From DAIDHZ01 sp035480255 (GTDB taxonomy: Bacteria > Chlamydiota > Chlamydiia > Chlamydiales > SM23-39), in NCBI GenBank assembly GCA_964630875.1, contig CAZVXF010000027.1, positions 1 through 15,557 on the forward strand: a DNA stretch of 15,557 nt, read 5' to 3'. The notes below the pieces were generated by a model, which was given only the letters and a program-made list of their open reading frames with translations, did no database searches and was not told the origin of the DNA. This document shows positions 7,726 through 14,761 of this stretch, piece by piece. The number at the start of each line of letters is the position of its first letter. Within the stretch, counting starts at the first letter, position 1. A program made the translations under genes and the position numbers.

Positions 7726-7867
7726 ATAAATTCATCCCTTTTCCCCCTATTACATCGGTTCGGTTTTATATGCAAGAGTATAGGAATTGTGAAAATTATT
7801 AATAAAAAAGAGTAATCTGATTTTTTTTATTACAAAAATATTTAATACATTTAGAATGGGTTGCGAA
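7726..7867. other. AT-rich 142-bp intergenic region upstream of the barrel gene
   Basis: This region lies between two minus-strand genes. On the minus strand a TATACT (7782-7777) is a possible -10, with no convincing -35. AATAAAAAA and TTTTTTTTATT (about 7803-7833) form an AT-only hairpin after the RluA-type gene, too weak to call a terminator firmly. AAGGGAT (7740-7734) is the ribosome site for the TTG start. Confidence 0.35.
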
Positions 7868-8740
7868 TTAGAGCATTTTCTTGGACTTGTCGTGGATCAC
7901 GTGTCCGCCAAGAACCTGAAATGATTTGTGAAGGGGAGATTCGATATAGAGCATTTTCTTTGTGAAAGGATGTACAAACTCAATCGAACGTGCATGTAAG
8001 CAGAGCCTGCCGAGAGGATCTTCTTTTGAGCCATAGCGCTTATCTCCCACAACTGGGTGTCCTGCTCGTTTGCAGTGCGCGCGAATTTGGTGTTTTTTCC
8101 CTGTTTCTAAAGTCAGATTTATATACGTGTACTTTGCTGAACGACGATACACTTCAAAATGGGTAATTGCCAATTTGCCATCAATTGATTCGACGACATT
8201 GAGATTTGGCAATTCAAGGAGTGGACATTCCCAGGTCCCAGAGTCTTCTTTAAGATTGCCTTCAATGATTGCGGAATAGCGCCTTTGTAAATCGTGCGCT
8301 TCAAACATCTCTCCAAGTCTTTCAGCCGATTGCTTGCCTCTAGCGAAAAGAAGCACTCCAGACGTTTCGCGATCAATGCGGTGGACCGCAAATATTTGAT
8401 CGGTTTCATAGTATTCTCTTAAAATGCCCAGAGCATGTTTTTTATTGCTTCCCTCTTCATCAAGGGGCGTACTTAATAAGCCTTCTGGCTTATCGATCGC
8501 AATGATGTATCGGTCTTCATGAAGGATAGGAACACCAGGAACACGGGGACGACGAAAGGTTTCTTGAGATGACAGAACATCACCTGCAACAAGTGTGGTA
8601 TTTTCTTTTTGAAGCACTTTGCCATTCAAAGAAAATCTACCTGACTTAAGCCAGTTTTGAAGAGTGCGCCTAGAACTGTCCGGATAGAGCTTTCGAAGGG
8701 CTTCTAGAAGAGGAGTTGCAGAATCTGTCTTGAATTCCAT
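7868..8740 (-). CDS. RluA-family pseudouridine synthase
   Basis: RNA-modifying enzyme converting uridine to pseudouridine in rRNA or tRNA, 290 residues. An N-terminal S4-like RNA-binding segment (about 5-60, with SRRTLQNWLKSGRFSLNGK) precedes the catalytic domain: ILHEDRYIIAIDKPEGLLS (72-90), HRIDRETSGV (120-129) with catalytic Asp123, RRYSAIIEG (153-161), LETGKKHQIRAH (211-222) and LCLHARSIEF (246-255). The length is typical of RluA/RluC/RluD-type enzymes; the target uridines cannot be assigned. It lies 21 bases downstream of the release-factor-like gene on the same strand. No SD precedes the ATG, but TTGGAA-17-TATAAT ends 7 bases before it, so it may also have its own nearly leaderless transcript. 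Confidence 0.92.
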   Translation of the reverse strand: MEFKTDSATPLLEALRKLYPDSSRRTLQNWLKSGRFSLNGKVLQKENTTLVAGDVLSSQETFRRPRVPGVPILHEDRYIIAIDKPEGLLSTPLDEEGSNKKHALGILREYYETDQIFAVHRIDRETSGVLLFARGKQSAERLGEMFEAHDLQRRYSAIIEGNLKEDSGTWECPLLELPNLNVVESIDGKLAITHFEVYRRSAKYTYINLTLETGKKHQIRAHCKRAGHPVVGDKRYGSKEDPLGRLCLHARSIEFVHPFTKKMLYIESPLHKSFQVLGGHVIHDKSKKML

Positions 8741-8747
8741 GACGGAG

Positions 8748-8776
8748 ATTATACACGATTCTTATCGCACTTCCAA
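8748..8776 (-). promoter_or_regulatory. Candidate sigma-70-type promoter for the pseudouridine synthase gene
   Basis: On the minus strand TTGGAA (8776-8771) is followed after exactly 17 bases by a perfect TATAAT (8753-8748), which ends 7 bases before the ATG. Transcription would begin at or next to the start codon, consistent with the missing SD. The -35 overlaps the end of the upstream release-factor-like gene. Confidence 0.45.
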
Positions 8777-9184
8777 ATTCTTTCTAAGTGACTTAATTTC
8801 AGACCTTTTCTTCTTAGAGGCGAGAACTTTTTCTTGTGCTTTTCGAGACCGTCTCTTTTTTTGGCGTCGAATCTTCGCAATTTTTTGCAGCCTTTCGCTC
8901 TTTTCTTGAAGAATTTGTTCCTCAAGTTTGTCGCACAATTCTTGTCTTGCGTGATATCGATTTAGATCCCGTGATCGATCCTGCTGACATTTGATTTCAA
9001 TGTTGGATGGAATGTGCTTTAGATAAACACAGGAGGAGGTTTTATTGATTTTTTGGCCTCCACTACCCGATCCTAAAATAAATTTTTCAACGAGATCGGA
9101 TTCTCTTACGCCTAGATCATTCATTCTTTTTACGAGGCGCTCTTTGGCCTCTTTCCCAAGTCCCATGATTTCATAGTAAAACAT
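8762..9184 (-). CDS. Peptide chain release factor-like protein (GGQ domain only)
   Basis: 140 residues. FILGSGSGGQKINKTSSCVYLKH (35-57) holds the GGQ motif (42-44) that places a water molecule for peptidyl-tRNA hydrolysis on the ribosome. The codon-reading domain of RF1/RF2 is absent, and the C-terminal half (about 88-140) is a highly basic helix rich in Lys/Arg. The plan matches ArfB/YaeJ and MTRFR (C12orf65)-like proteins that free stalled ribosomes. Among these the unusually early GGQ and KHIPSNIEIKCQQDRSRDLN look closer to the C12orf65 type. A strong SD (AAAGGAG) lies just before ATG 9184. It is followed by the RluA-type gene, so the pair forms a small translation/rRNA unit. Which rescue pathway it serves is inference. 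Confidence 0.88.
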   Translation of the reverse strand: MFYYEIMGLGKEAKERLVKRMNDLGVRESDLVEKFILGSGSGGQKINKTSSCVYLKHIPSNIEIKCQQDRSRDLNRYHARQELCDKLEEQILQEKSERLQKIAKIRRQKKRRSRKAQEKVLASKKKRSEIKSLRKNLEVR

Positions 9185-9208
9185 TTTCTCCTTTCTCGCT
9201 AAAAAATT

Positions 9209-9238
9209 TTGACTTCATTGTAGCGCCCCTGGTAAAGT
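9209..9238 (+). promoter_or_regulatory. Candidate promoter of the RRM protein gene
   Basis: TTGACT (9209-9214) and TAAAGT (9233-9238) are separated by 18 bases. Transcription from here would give a leader of roughly 100 bases before the ATG at 9344, containing the inverted repeat at 9251-9302. Confidence 0.4.
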
Positions 9239-9250
9239 GTATGGTATCAA

Positions 9251-9302
9251 GTGGGCCATTGCTCCTTGGTACTTATTTAAACCGAGTTTTGTCTTGGCCC
9301 AC
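9251..9302 (+). promoter_or_regulatory. Inverted repeat in the leader of the RRM gene
   Basis: GTGGGCCA (9251-9258) and TGGCCCAC (9295-9302) form a perfect 8-bp GC-rich stem. CTCCTTG just inside the left arm could instead pair with CAAGGG just after the right arm, giving an alternative fold. It lies between the likely promoter and the SD (GGAG, 9331-9334), where RNA structure could control expression. The stem is seen; the regulatory role is inference. Confidence 0.4.
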
Positions 9303-9343
9303 AAGGGTCCGTAGAGAGCTTTTATTTTTTGGAGAAAATTTTA

Positions 9344-9808
9344 ATGAATCAACAGAATCAAAAATTGTATGTAGGCAATTTAAACTTCGACGCGAACGAA
9401 GATCAAGTACGTGAACTTTTCAATTCTTATGGTACAGCTGAAGATGTAAAAATCGTGATGGATCGTTTTTCTGGTAGATCCAGAGGTTTTGCGTTTGTTC
9501 GCATGGACTCAAGCGAATCAGCCGGCAAAGCAAAAGAAGCTCTTAACGGACAACCTTTTCAAGGCAAAACTCTCGTAATCGACTTTGCTCGTACAGAACA
9601 AGAACGTGGAAGCCGTCCTCCAATGGGAGATCGCGGTGGTGACCGTGGCGGTTTCGGCGGCGGAGCTCCTCGTAGCGAATTCCGTCCTCGTAGAGAGTTC
9701 AATGATCGTGGAAATGATCGCGGCGAACGTCGTGATTTCCGTGATCGCGATCGTGGTCGTGATCGTGGCGACAGATCTGAGCGTAGCGACAACTTTTACA
9801 ATCGCTAA
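9344..9808 (+). CDS. RRM-domain RNA-binding protein with Arg/Gly/Asp-rich tail
   Basis: 154 residues from ATG 9344, preceded by GGAG at a 9-base spacing; an upstream in-frame TTG at 9329 would overlap that SD. A single RNA recognition motif spans about 7-84, with RNP2 LYVGNL (8-13) and RNP1 RGFAFVRM (47-54). The tail (about 86-154) is a low-complexity run of RGG, DRG and RDR units ending NFYNR. The fold binds single-stranded RNA. Similar short glycine-rich RRM proteins in cyanobacteria and other bacteria are often cold- or stress-induced and act as RNA chaperones. The gene is monocistronic: it has its own promoter-like sequence, structured leader and terminator. Confidence 0.93.
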   Translation: MNQQNQKLYVGNLNFDANEDQVRELFNSYGTAEDVKIVMDRFSGRSRGFAFVRMDSSESAGKAKEALNGQPFQGKTLVIDFARTEQERGSRPPMGDRGGDRGGFGGGAPRSEFRPRREFNDRGNDRGERRDFRDRDRGRDRGDRSERSDNFYNR

Positions 9809-9819
9809 TTTCTGATATA

Positions 9820-9853
9820 GGGGCTGCTTAGTTCTTAGCAGCCCCTCTTTTTT
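9820..9853 (+). terminator. Rho-independent terminator of the RRM gene
   Basis: AGGGGCTGCT (9820-9829) and AGCAGCCCCT (9837-9846) form a perfect 10-bp stem with an 8-base loop, followed by CTTTTTT. It starts 11 bases after the RRM gene's stop codon. Confidence 0.92.
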
Positions 9854-9942
9854 CTCAAAAACAAATTTCACGATCACAATTTTTTTCAGAAAATGATTGC
9901 TACAAAATAATTTTTTGCTTAGGCTATGCAAAAATTTCTTTT

Positions 9943-10099
9943 GAGGGAATTGCAAAATTCGCAATGTGTGCAAAATTTGATGATTGGTTCAATTTGTGCA
10001 AATTGACATAACCTATTGGGCTCTTCTGCAATTTGCAAAAAATTGAATCCAATGGAAAAAGGGCAAATTTGGAGCCAAATGGAGTTTTGCAATTCCCTC
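9943..10099. mobile_element. 157-bp inverted-repeat element (possible MITE)
   Basis: GAGGGAATTGCAAAA (9943-9957) is repeated exactly inverted at 10085-10099. Inside these ends the arms continue as imperfect inverted copies: ATTGG-TTCAATTTG-TGCAAATTG on the left matches the complement of 10021-10060 on the right with small insertions. There is no ORF. TTTT flanks both ends (9939-9942, 10100-10103), which could be a target duplication but is too simple to trust. It fills most of the gene-free stretch between the RRM terminator and the coiled-coil gene; the rest (9854-9942, 10104-10159) is plain AT-rich DNA with nothing else recognised. Confidence 0.72.
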
Positions 10100-10159
10100 T
10101 TTTAATAACCCCAATTTTGGATTCGTTTTTCTCGAAGTTCATGGAGTTTTTGATAAATT

Positions 10160-11317
10160 ATGACGATATTATCTAATGAAGCGCGCAGAAATGTTTGCGA
10201 GATGGTGAATCGATTTCAAGAAGACAATCTGCGTCGTCTTCATGCTTTTGAGACAGTCTTGCCTTTTGAGCAACAAAATTTAAGAGGACATGTTAAAACC
10301 TCTAGGGAAATTGCTGGTTTATTTGCCCAGAATATGGGACATATTCAGTCTGCTGAAGAAGCTAACCAAGCGAGTTTGCCTCAGGTAAGAGACATGCTAC
10401 AGACTGCTTCTGATATTCAGAAAAAACAAGTTGATTGGCTCAATCAAGTCAATGTCGTTCTCGAAAACGAAGGCGATGGATTAGAAAAGGCAATCATCAG
10501 TTGCCAAGATGATCTTAAACATAATCATCTGAGCTCTCTAAGACAAGAAAGAAAAGGTGAAATTCAAAGAAGATCAGCTCTGGTCGATGAGCAATATCGT
10601 CTTGTTGAGAGCCTACATTCAGGTGTATTGGAGCGAGCAAATCAGAAAATATCACAAGCTAATCCACAGTTAGCTTATAGTTCACGAGCTACTATGCCGG
10701 CGAATGCTTATGGAATAAGACATAAACAAGAGGTAGAACGCATGTTACGTGAGAGGGGTGTAATTACAGATTCTTCGCGTCCGGGCTCCCCCAATCTTTT
10801 TTTGTGTCATACTTCGCAACAGATTCTTTCCTCAATAAAGGCAAAAAAAGATGGAAGCGATCTTGAGCTTAGTAGTGAAGACGACCCGACCCAAACACCT
10901 TCTAGTCGAACAAATCAAGACGTCTTTGTTTCTCTGAGAAATAGTGAGGGCAGTGAGGCTTCTTTAAAAGGACTCGTTTCTACGATAGGAACGATTGATC
11001 CAGCGAGTGCGGAGATCATTGATCAAATGAAGATTCAAGAACAAGAGATGACTCAATTAGAGCGACGTGTTGAGCAGGCTCATTTATCCAATCAAGATTT
11101 GCGCGACAGGAATCATTTATTGATGGAAAGGAAAGTTGCAGTGAAGGGTCGTGAAGCGCGCTTAAAAAGCAAAATAGAACGAATTAAAGAAAACAATGCA
11201 GCCATTAAGACATTGAATGACACATTGAGACAAGAAATTGAAAGAAAAGAAGCAGAGGTCATTAACAATCTTTGTCAAATTGCAGAAGTTCCTACATTGA
11301 CTGGAGATGACCTGTAA
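10160..11317 (+). CDS. Hypothetical coiled-coil protein
   Basis: I do not recognise this 385-residue protein. It has no signal peptide and no membrane helix. Residues 1-165 are mostly helical and Gln/Glu/Arg-rich, with DMLQTASDIQKKQVDWLNQVNVVLENE at 78-104. Residues about 200-280 are Ser/Pro/Asp-rich and likely disordered (SSRPGSPN; LELSSEDDPTQTPSSRTNQD). Residues about 284-370 form a strong coiled coil (QEQEMTQLERRVEQAHLSNQDLRDRN and onwards). The SD is poor: GGAG is 13 bases before the ATG. It stands alone, with a palindromic element upstream and the convergent efflux operon downstream. Size, lack of Sec signal and eukaryote-like coiled-coil/disordered layout would fit a type III effector or an inclusion or structural protein, but nothing in the sequence proves this. 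Confidence 0.7.
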   Translation: MTILSNEARRNVCEMVNRFQEDNLRRLHAFETVLPFEQQNLRGHVKTSREIAGLFAQNMGHIQSAEEANQASLPQVRDMLQTASDIQKKQVDWLNQVNVVLENEGDGLEKAIISCQDDLKHNHLSSLRQERKGEIQRRSALVDEQYRLVESLHSGVLERANQKISQANPQLAYSSRATMPANAYGIRHKQEVERMLRERGVITDSSRPGSPNLFLCHTSQQILSSIKAKKDGSDLELSSEDDPTQTPSSRTNQDVFVSLRNSEGSEASLKGLVSTIGTIDPASAEIIDQMKIQEQEMTQLERRVEQAHLSNQDLRDRNHLLMERKVAVKGREARLKSKIERIKENNAAIKTLNDTLRQEIERKEAEVINNLCQIAEVPTLTGDDL

Positions 11318-11376
11318 ATTGAGGATTTGCTCCAGGTCCGATGGTAGAACCTCTTGGGGGCTGGAATTGTGAAAGA

Positions 11377-11796
11377 TTATTTTTTTTCAATCACTGCGAC
11401 TGTATGACGAGAAACAGCAACCAGTTTGTTCTCTTCATTATGTATTTTTATATCCCAGACTTGCGTTGTCTTTCCTTGATGTAGCACAGTCGCCGTTGCA
11501 GTCAAGATTCCGGACTGAACCGGTCGTAAATGATTGATATTGATTTCTAGACCAACGCAAATTTTCCCAGCTTCTACACAGAAATTTGCCGCAGTACTCC
11601 CCACAGTTTCGGCTAAAACGCAGGATGCTCCGCCGTGCATAATCCCAAAAGGTTGCATATGCTTTTGATGAATTTCCATCGTCGCAATCAACGCATTCTC
11701 TTTGACTTCTGTAAAACGGATTCCGAGATGATCGACGAGCGTGTTTTTCATCGAATCATTGAGATTCGCAAGATCAATGGGCGTTTTCCAAATCAT
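11377..11796 (-). CDS. YdiI/PaaI-type hotdog-fold acyl-CoA thioesterase
   Basis: 139 residues from ATG 11796 (MIWKTPIDLANLNDSM). This N-terminus matches the MIWK start of E. coli YdiI, so the longer frame to 11832 was rejected. QPFGIMHGGASCVLAETVGS (48-67) holds the active-site set known for YdiI, Gln48, His54 and Glu63, at the same positions. The family hydrolyses aromatic or long-chain acyl-CoAs; in E. coli YdiI (MenI) releases 1,4-dihydroxy-2-naphthoate in menaquinone synthesis. The substrate here is unknown, and chlamydiae often make menaquinone by the futalosine route, which would not need MenI. It overlaps the end of the transporter gene by 23 bases and is the last gene of the efflux operon. 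Confidence 0.88.
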   Translation of the reverse strand: MIWKTPIDLANLNDSMKNTLVDHLGIRFTEVKENALIATMEIHQKHMQPFGIMHGGASCVLAETVGSTAANFCVEAGKICVGLEININHLRPVQSGILTATATVLHQGKTTQVWDIKIHNEENKLVAVSRHTVAVIEKK

Positions 11797-13393
11797 GGCT
11801 ATATGTTTGTTTTTTTCTGTCTTTTTTTGCACGCCATATTTGTAGAATACTGATGAGGATCAAAAGAATCGTTACGATGAGAGTGACCCAACCGAAAATA
11901 AATAATGCGTCATTGATTGCTTGTATATACGCTTGCACTTCAAGATTTTGGATAATCGTAGCTTTAGTCAATGCGAGTGAATCTCCCGTTCGATCAAAAA
12001 AAGTGCTGTTGTAGTGACTTGCGAGTTTTCGAGCAGTCACCTGAAAGGCGGGGAGTTGATCGTTGGCTTGCTCTCCAAATCGCGCAGCATGAAAAATTTT
12101 TCTTTTGATGACAAGAATTGCAATTAATGTTCCTCCGTATGTTCCTCCGACCTGTCTAAAGAATGTTAGAATGGTGGCGCCTTTATTTTTCAACTCTTTT
12201 GGGATGGACTCGAGTGCTTGAACAGTCGCGGGGCCTAAGGCAAGGCCAATTGCGACTCCGCGCAAGAGAAGAATCCAAAGGATTTGGTTTGGCCCAGTTT
12301 GCCAATCGAGAATATTGTTTAAAAAATAGCTGTAAACAAGCAAACAGAGTCCCATCCCTGTAACAATGGAAACATGTACTTTTTTAATTAAAATACTGGC
12401 AATCACGCTAAATATCGCGAGAGGGGCTCCATAAATAATTCCAATTTTCCCACTCTCGAATCTCTCATATTTTAATGCATCCATCATATATTGCATCATC
12501 GTGCCGACGCTTGCAAATATCGACATGCCAAGCAAAAACATTGCGACGCAAGTGGTTGCGTAAATGGGATAGCGAAATAAGCCAAGAGGCAAGATGGGTG
12601 CTTCGTGTTTGCTTTCGATACAAATTGTGAGAATAAAGGAAACAAATGCGATAAAAAAGCAGCCAAGTATGAATGGAGATGTCCATCCTTCGTTCGTAGA
12701 CAGCATCGGTCCATAAGTGAGTGCAATGAGCAAAGTGCTGATAAAGAGTGCAAAAAAGATGTACCCAAAATAATCAAAACGGGATGTTTTTTTTCGAGGA
12801 GTATCTTCTTGAATCATCCATATAGAAATAAAGGCGATCAAGGAGATCACAACAATAATGACAAAAATATCACGCCAAGAAGCAAACTGCGTAAGGTAAC
12901 CACTGAGAGGAAGGCCGATAGCAAAACCTGCACCAAAGGCTGTCATTACATATAAAATTAAGCCGAGAGAAAGTTTTTGAGGGGATAGATTTTGCGTGAT
13001 AATAGCAAGTCCAATTGGAAAAATGAAACCCGAACCGATACCTTCCAAAAATCGAGCGCTTCCTAGCATCACAAAATTCACAGAAGTCGCTGCAAGTAAA
13101 CTGGCAACCGCGAAAACAGCAATTCCGAATGCGAGCATCGTCTTATAGCCAAACCGATCTCCAAACCAACTCGATGCCGGAACAATGGAATTGATCCCGA
13201 GGAGATTGAGTGTTGTGAGCCATGTCGCGTTGTTATCGCTTAATGCGAGCTCTCCCTGAATGACATCACCGCCCATAATCGTCGACACAGTGGCAACGAC
13301 TGCTAAAAATGTAACGACAAGAATATTTGCAATGATCAGAACAAGATAGAGGGGGTTTTCGCGCGGAATCGTCCCTGGTTTTTCCCACTTCAT
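11774..13393 (-). CDS. EmrB/QacA-type (DHA2) MFS drug exporter
   Basis: Proton-driven inner-membrane exporter of 539 residues, the usual size for 14-helix DHA2 transporters. Motif A, GDRFGYKTM, is at 78-86 after helix 2. The antiporter-type segment GAGFAIGLPLSGYL is at 154-167 followed by WRDIFVI, and FRQVGGTYGGTLIAILVIKRK is the conserved DHA2 segment in the second half. About 14 hydrophobic stretches are visible, and a short Lys/Arg-rich cytoplasmic tail ends it. The ATG overlaps the stop of the adaptor gene (ATGA). Together with that adaptor it should form an EmrAB-like tripartite pump, using an outer-membrane TolC-type channel encoded elsewhere. Substrates cannot be assigned. Confidence 0.93.
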   Translation of the reverse strand: MKWEKPGTIPRENPLYLVLIIANILVVTFLAVVATVSTIMGGDVIQGELALSDNNATWLTTLNLLGINSIVPASSWFGDRFGYKTMLAFGIAVFAVASLLAATSVNFVMLGSARFLEGIGSGFIFPIGLAIITQNLSPQKLSLGLILYVMTAFGAGFAIGLPLSGYLTQFASWRDIFVIIVVISLIAFISIWMIQEDTPRKKTSRFDYFGYIFFALFISTLLIALTYGPMLSTNEGWTSPFILGCFFIAFVSFILTICIESKHEAPILPLGLFRYPIYATTCVAMFLLGMSIFASVGTMMQYMMDALKYERFESGKIGIIYGAPLAIFSVIASILIKKVHVSIVTGMGLCLLVYSYFLNNILDWQTGPNQILWILLLRGVAIGLALGPATVQALESIPKELKNKGATILTFFRQVGGTYGGTLIAILVIKRKIFHAARFGEQANDQLPAFQVTARKLASHYNSTFFDRTGDSLALTKATIIQNLEVQAYIQAINDALFIFGWVTLIVTILLILISILQIWRAKKDRKKQTYSHDLENAH

Positions 13394-14340
13394 CGGAGTT
13401 TTATATCTACCTCAGCGGACATGCCAGGATACAGATACATTGGTTTTTTAGAGTTTGGGACAGTTAAAAGTATTTTTACTGGGACTCTCTGCACCACCTT
13501 CGTAAAGTTTCCCGTAGCATTATTGGGAGGGATTAAAGCAAACTGAGAGGCAGCTGAAGCGAGAACAGTAAAGACAGTCCCATCAAATGCTCTTCCTGGA
13601 TATGCATCAATGTGTACTCTTACAGGATCTCCGGGATTTACATGCTGAAGCTTCGTTTCCTCGAAATTCGCAGTGACCCAAATGTCTTTGGTATCAGTTA
13701 AAGAAAAAAGAGGCTGGCCAAATTGTACGGCATCGCCTGCAACGACCCATCTTTTTGCAATCGCACCATCGCGTGGTGCATAGATTTTTGTATGACGTAA
13801 ATTCTCTTCAATTACACCCAATTTAGCAACGCCATTTGCCTGATTTGCTTGGGCAACCTTGTATTCGGCCTGAGCGATTTGGTAGTCTTTTTCGATTTTG
13901 TCGTAATCGATAAAAGAAATAATTTGATTCTGATATTCATCTTGCGCAACTTTATAGACATCTTCCATCTTTTTCATTGCGACTTCCTTCAAAGCAATTT
14001 GCTGTTCTAATAAATGAATCGCGGAGACAGCTTCTGCCCTTTGAGATTGATAGATACTTTCATCAAGTTGGCATAGCAGTTGTCCATTCTTAACGAGATC
14101 ACCTTCATCAACGAAAAGTTGTGTAATACGAGCATTGATATCTGCGCTAATGGATATTTGATAGCCATCAAGATACGCATCATTTGTCCATGCATATCCT
14201 CGATCATGACGCATCCACAATGCAATCAACAAAATGACTAGAATGAGCCCTACAATCAGTAAGACTCTATTCCAGTACAAAGGCGCTCTATGAGAAGCAG
14301 GCAGTTGCTGCTTCTTTTTTATTGTGTGAACCCGATCCAT
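13390..14340 (-). CDS. EmrA/HlyD-family periplasmic adaptor of the efflux pump
   Basis: Membrane-fusion protein of 316 residues linking the EmrB-type exporter to an outer-membrane channel. One N-terminal membrane helix (about 25-43) is followed by TNDAYLDGYQISISADINARI (52-72) and the first biotinyl-lipoyl half (about 60-93, VDEGDLVKNGQLLCQLD). A coiled-coil hairpin spans about 95-175 and the second lipoyl half about 183-215 (IYAPRDGAIAKRWVVAGDAV). A beta-barrel carries FALIPPNNATGNFTKVVQRVPVKI (267-290), typical of EmrA. The gene starts inside the preceding small membrane protein gene (22-base overlap) and its stop overlaps the MFS start, so all three are translationally coupled. Confidence 0.93.
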   Translation of the reverse strand: MDRVHTIKKKQQLPASHRAPLYWNRVLLIVGLILVILLIALWMRHDRGYAWTNDAYLDGYQISISADINARITQLFVDEGDLVKNGQLLCQLDESIYQSQRAEAVSAIHLLEQQIALKEVAMKKMEDVYKVAQDEYQNQIISFIDYDKIEKDYQIAQAEYKVAQANQANGVAKLGVIEENLRHTKIYAPRDGAIAKRWVVAGDAVQFGQPLFSLTDTKDIWVTANFEETKLQHVNPGDPVRVHIDAYPGRAFDGTVFTVLASAASQFALIPPNNATGNFTKVVQRVPVKILLTVPNSKKPMYLYPGMSAEVDIKLR

Positions 14341-14702
14341 AATAGAATAATCCCAACTACCAAACTAAGCCATGCCATGAAAATGAACCCTTTTTTATCC
14401 ATAAGGAATTTTGAATATTTCATGAACAGAACTGGGAAAAAGACAGCCATCAATCCACGGATCACTAAAATCCAACCGATAATTGTGATAAAAATCGGCC
14501 AATTTAGCACCCAAACATGGTGAGTCACTAAAATAATGATACCAAAAAGTAAGCTTAAATTTTCTGAAATTGCAACTAAAGAATGCGTTCCGTAGAACTC
14601 TTGAGTCACTTTTCTGTATCTTTGCTGATGAATTAAAGTGCCTATGCTAACCAGAACAAAATAAAACCCAATAATTTGGGCAAAAATAATAGATAGAAAC
14701 AT
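14319..14702 (-). CDS. Small four-helix membrane protein, first gene of the efflux operon
   Basis: 127 residues with about four hydrophobic helices (3-23, 42-62, 68-92, 106-125) and few charged residues (HQQRYRKVTQEFYG in the first loop). I recognise no named family. GAAGGAG is a strong SD 7 bases before ATG 14702 and lies in one arm of an inverted repeat (14710-14747). Its end overlaps the EmrA-type gene by 22 bases, which suggests it is made together with the pump and may assist or modulate it. It could also be an unrelated membrane protein that only leads the operon. Confidence 0.72.
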   Translation of the reverse strand: MFLSIIFAQIIGFYFVLVSIGTLIHQQRYRKVTQEFYGTHSLVAISENLSLLFGIIILVTHHVWVLNWPIFITIIGWILVIRGLMAVFFPVLFMKYSKFLMDKKGFIFMAWLSLVVGIILLWIGFTQ

Positions 14703-14709
14703 ACCGATA

Positions 14710-14747
14710 CTCCTTCAACCTGATACTTTCACTCTTTATCGAAGGAG
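14710..14747 (-). promoter_or_regulatory. Inverted repeat covering the SD of the efflux operon
   Basis: On the minus strand CTCCTTC (14747-14741) faces GAAGGAG (14716-14710), a perfect 7-bp match, with a possible inner GATA/TATC extension separated by a small bulge. The downstream arm is the SD of the first gene. In RNA this could hide the ribosome site; in DNA it could be a repressor operator. Neither role is proven. Confidence 0.4.
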
Positions 14748-14761
14748 GAATTTATAAGTAA

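Noticed and set aside
9518..9973. Long open frames on the opposite strand and in a second plus frame across the RRM gene (also 9559-9792 and 9585-9815)
   Set aside because: They are produced by the repeated CGT/GAT/GGC codons of the RGG/RDR tail. They give low-complexity SR- or TI-rich peptides with no ribosome site, and they cross the terminator.
11305..11340. GACCTG…CAGGTC inverted repeat at the end of the coiled-coil gene
   Set aside because: Its short 6-bp arms lie partly inside the coding sequence and no T-tract follows, so it may be chance.
11797..11832. N-terminal extension of the thioesterase
   Set aside because: Residues MQKKTEKNKHIA are read from the Lys-rich tail of the transporter gene in another frame; the family starts at MIWK.
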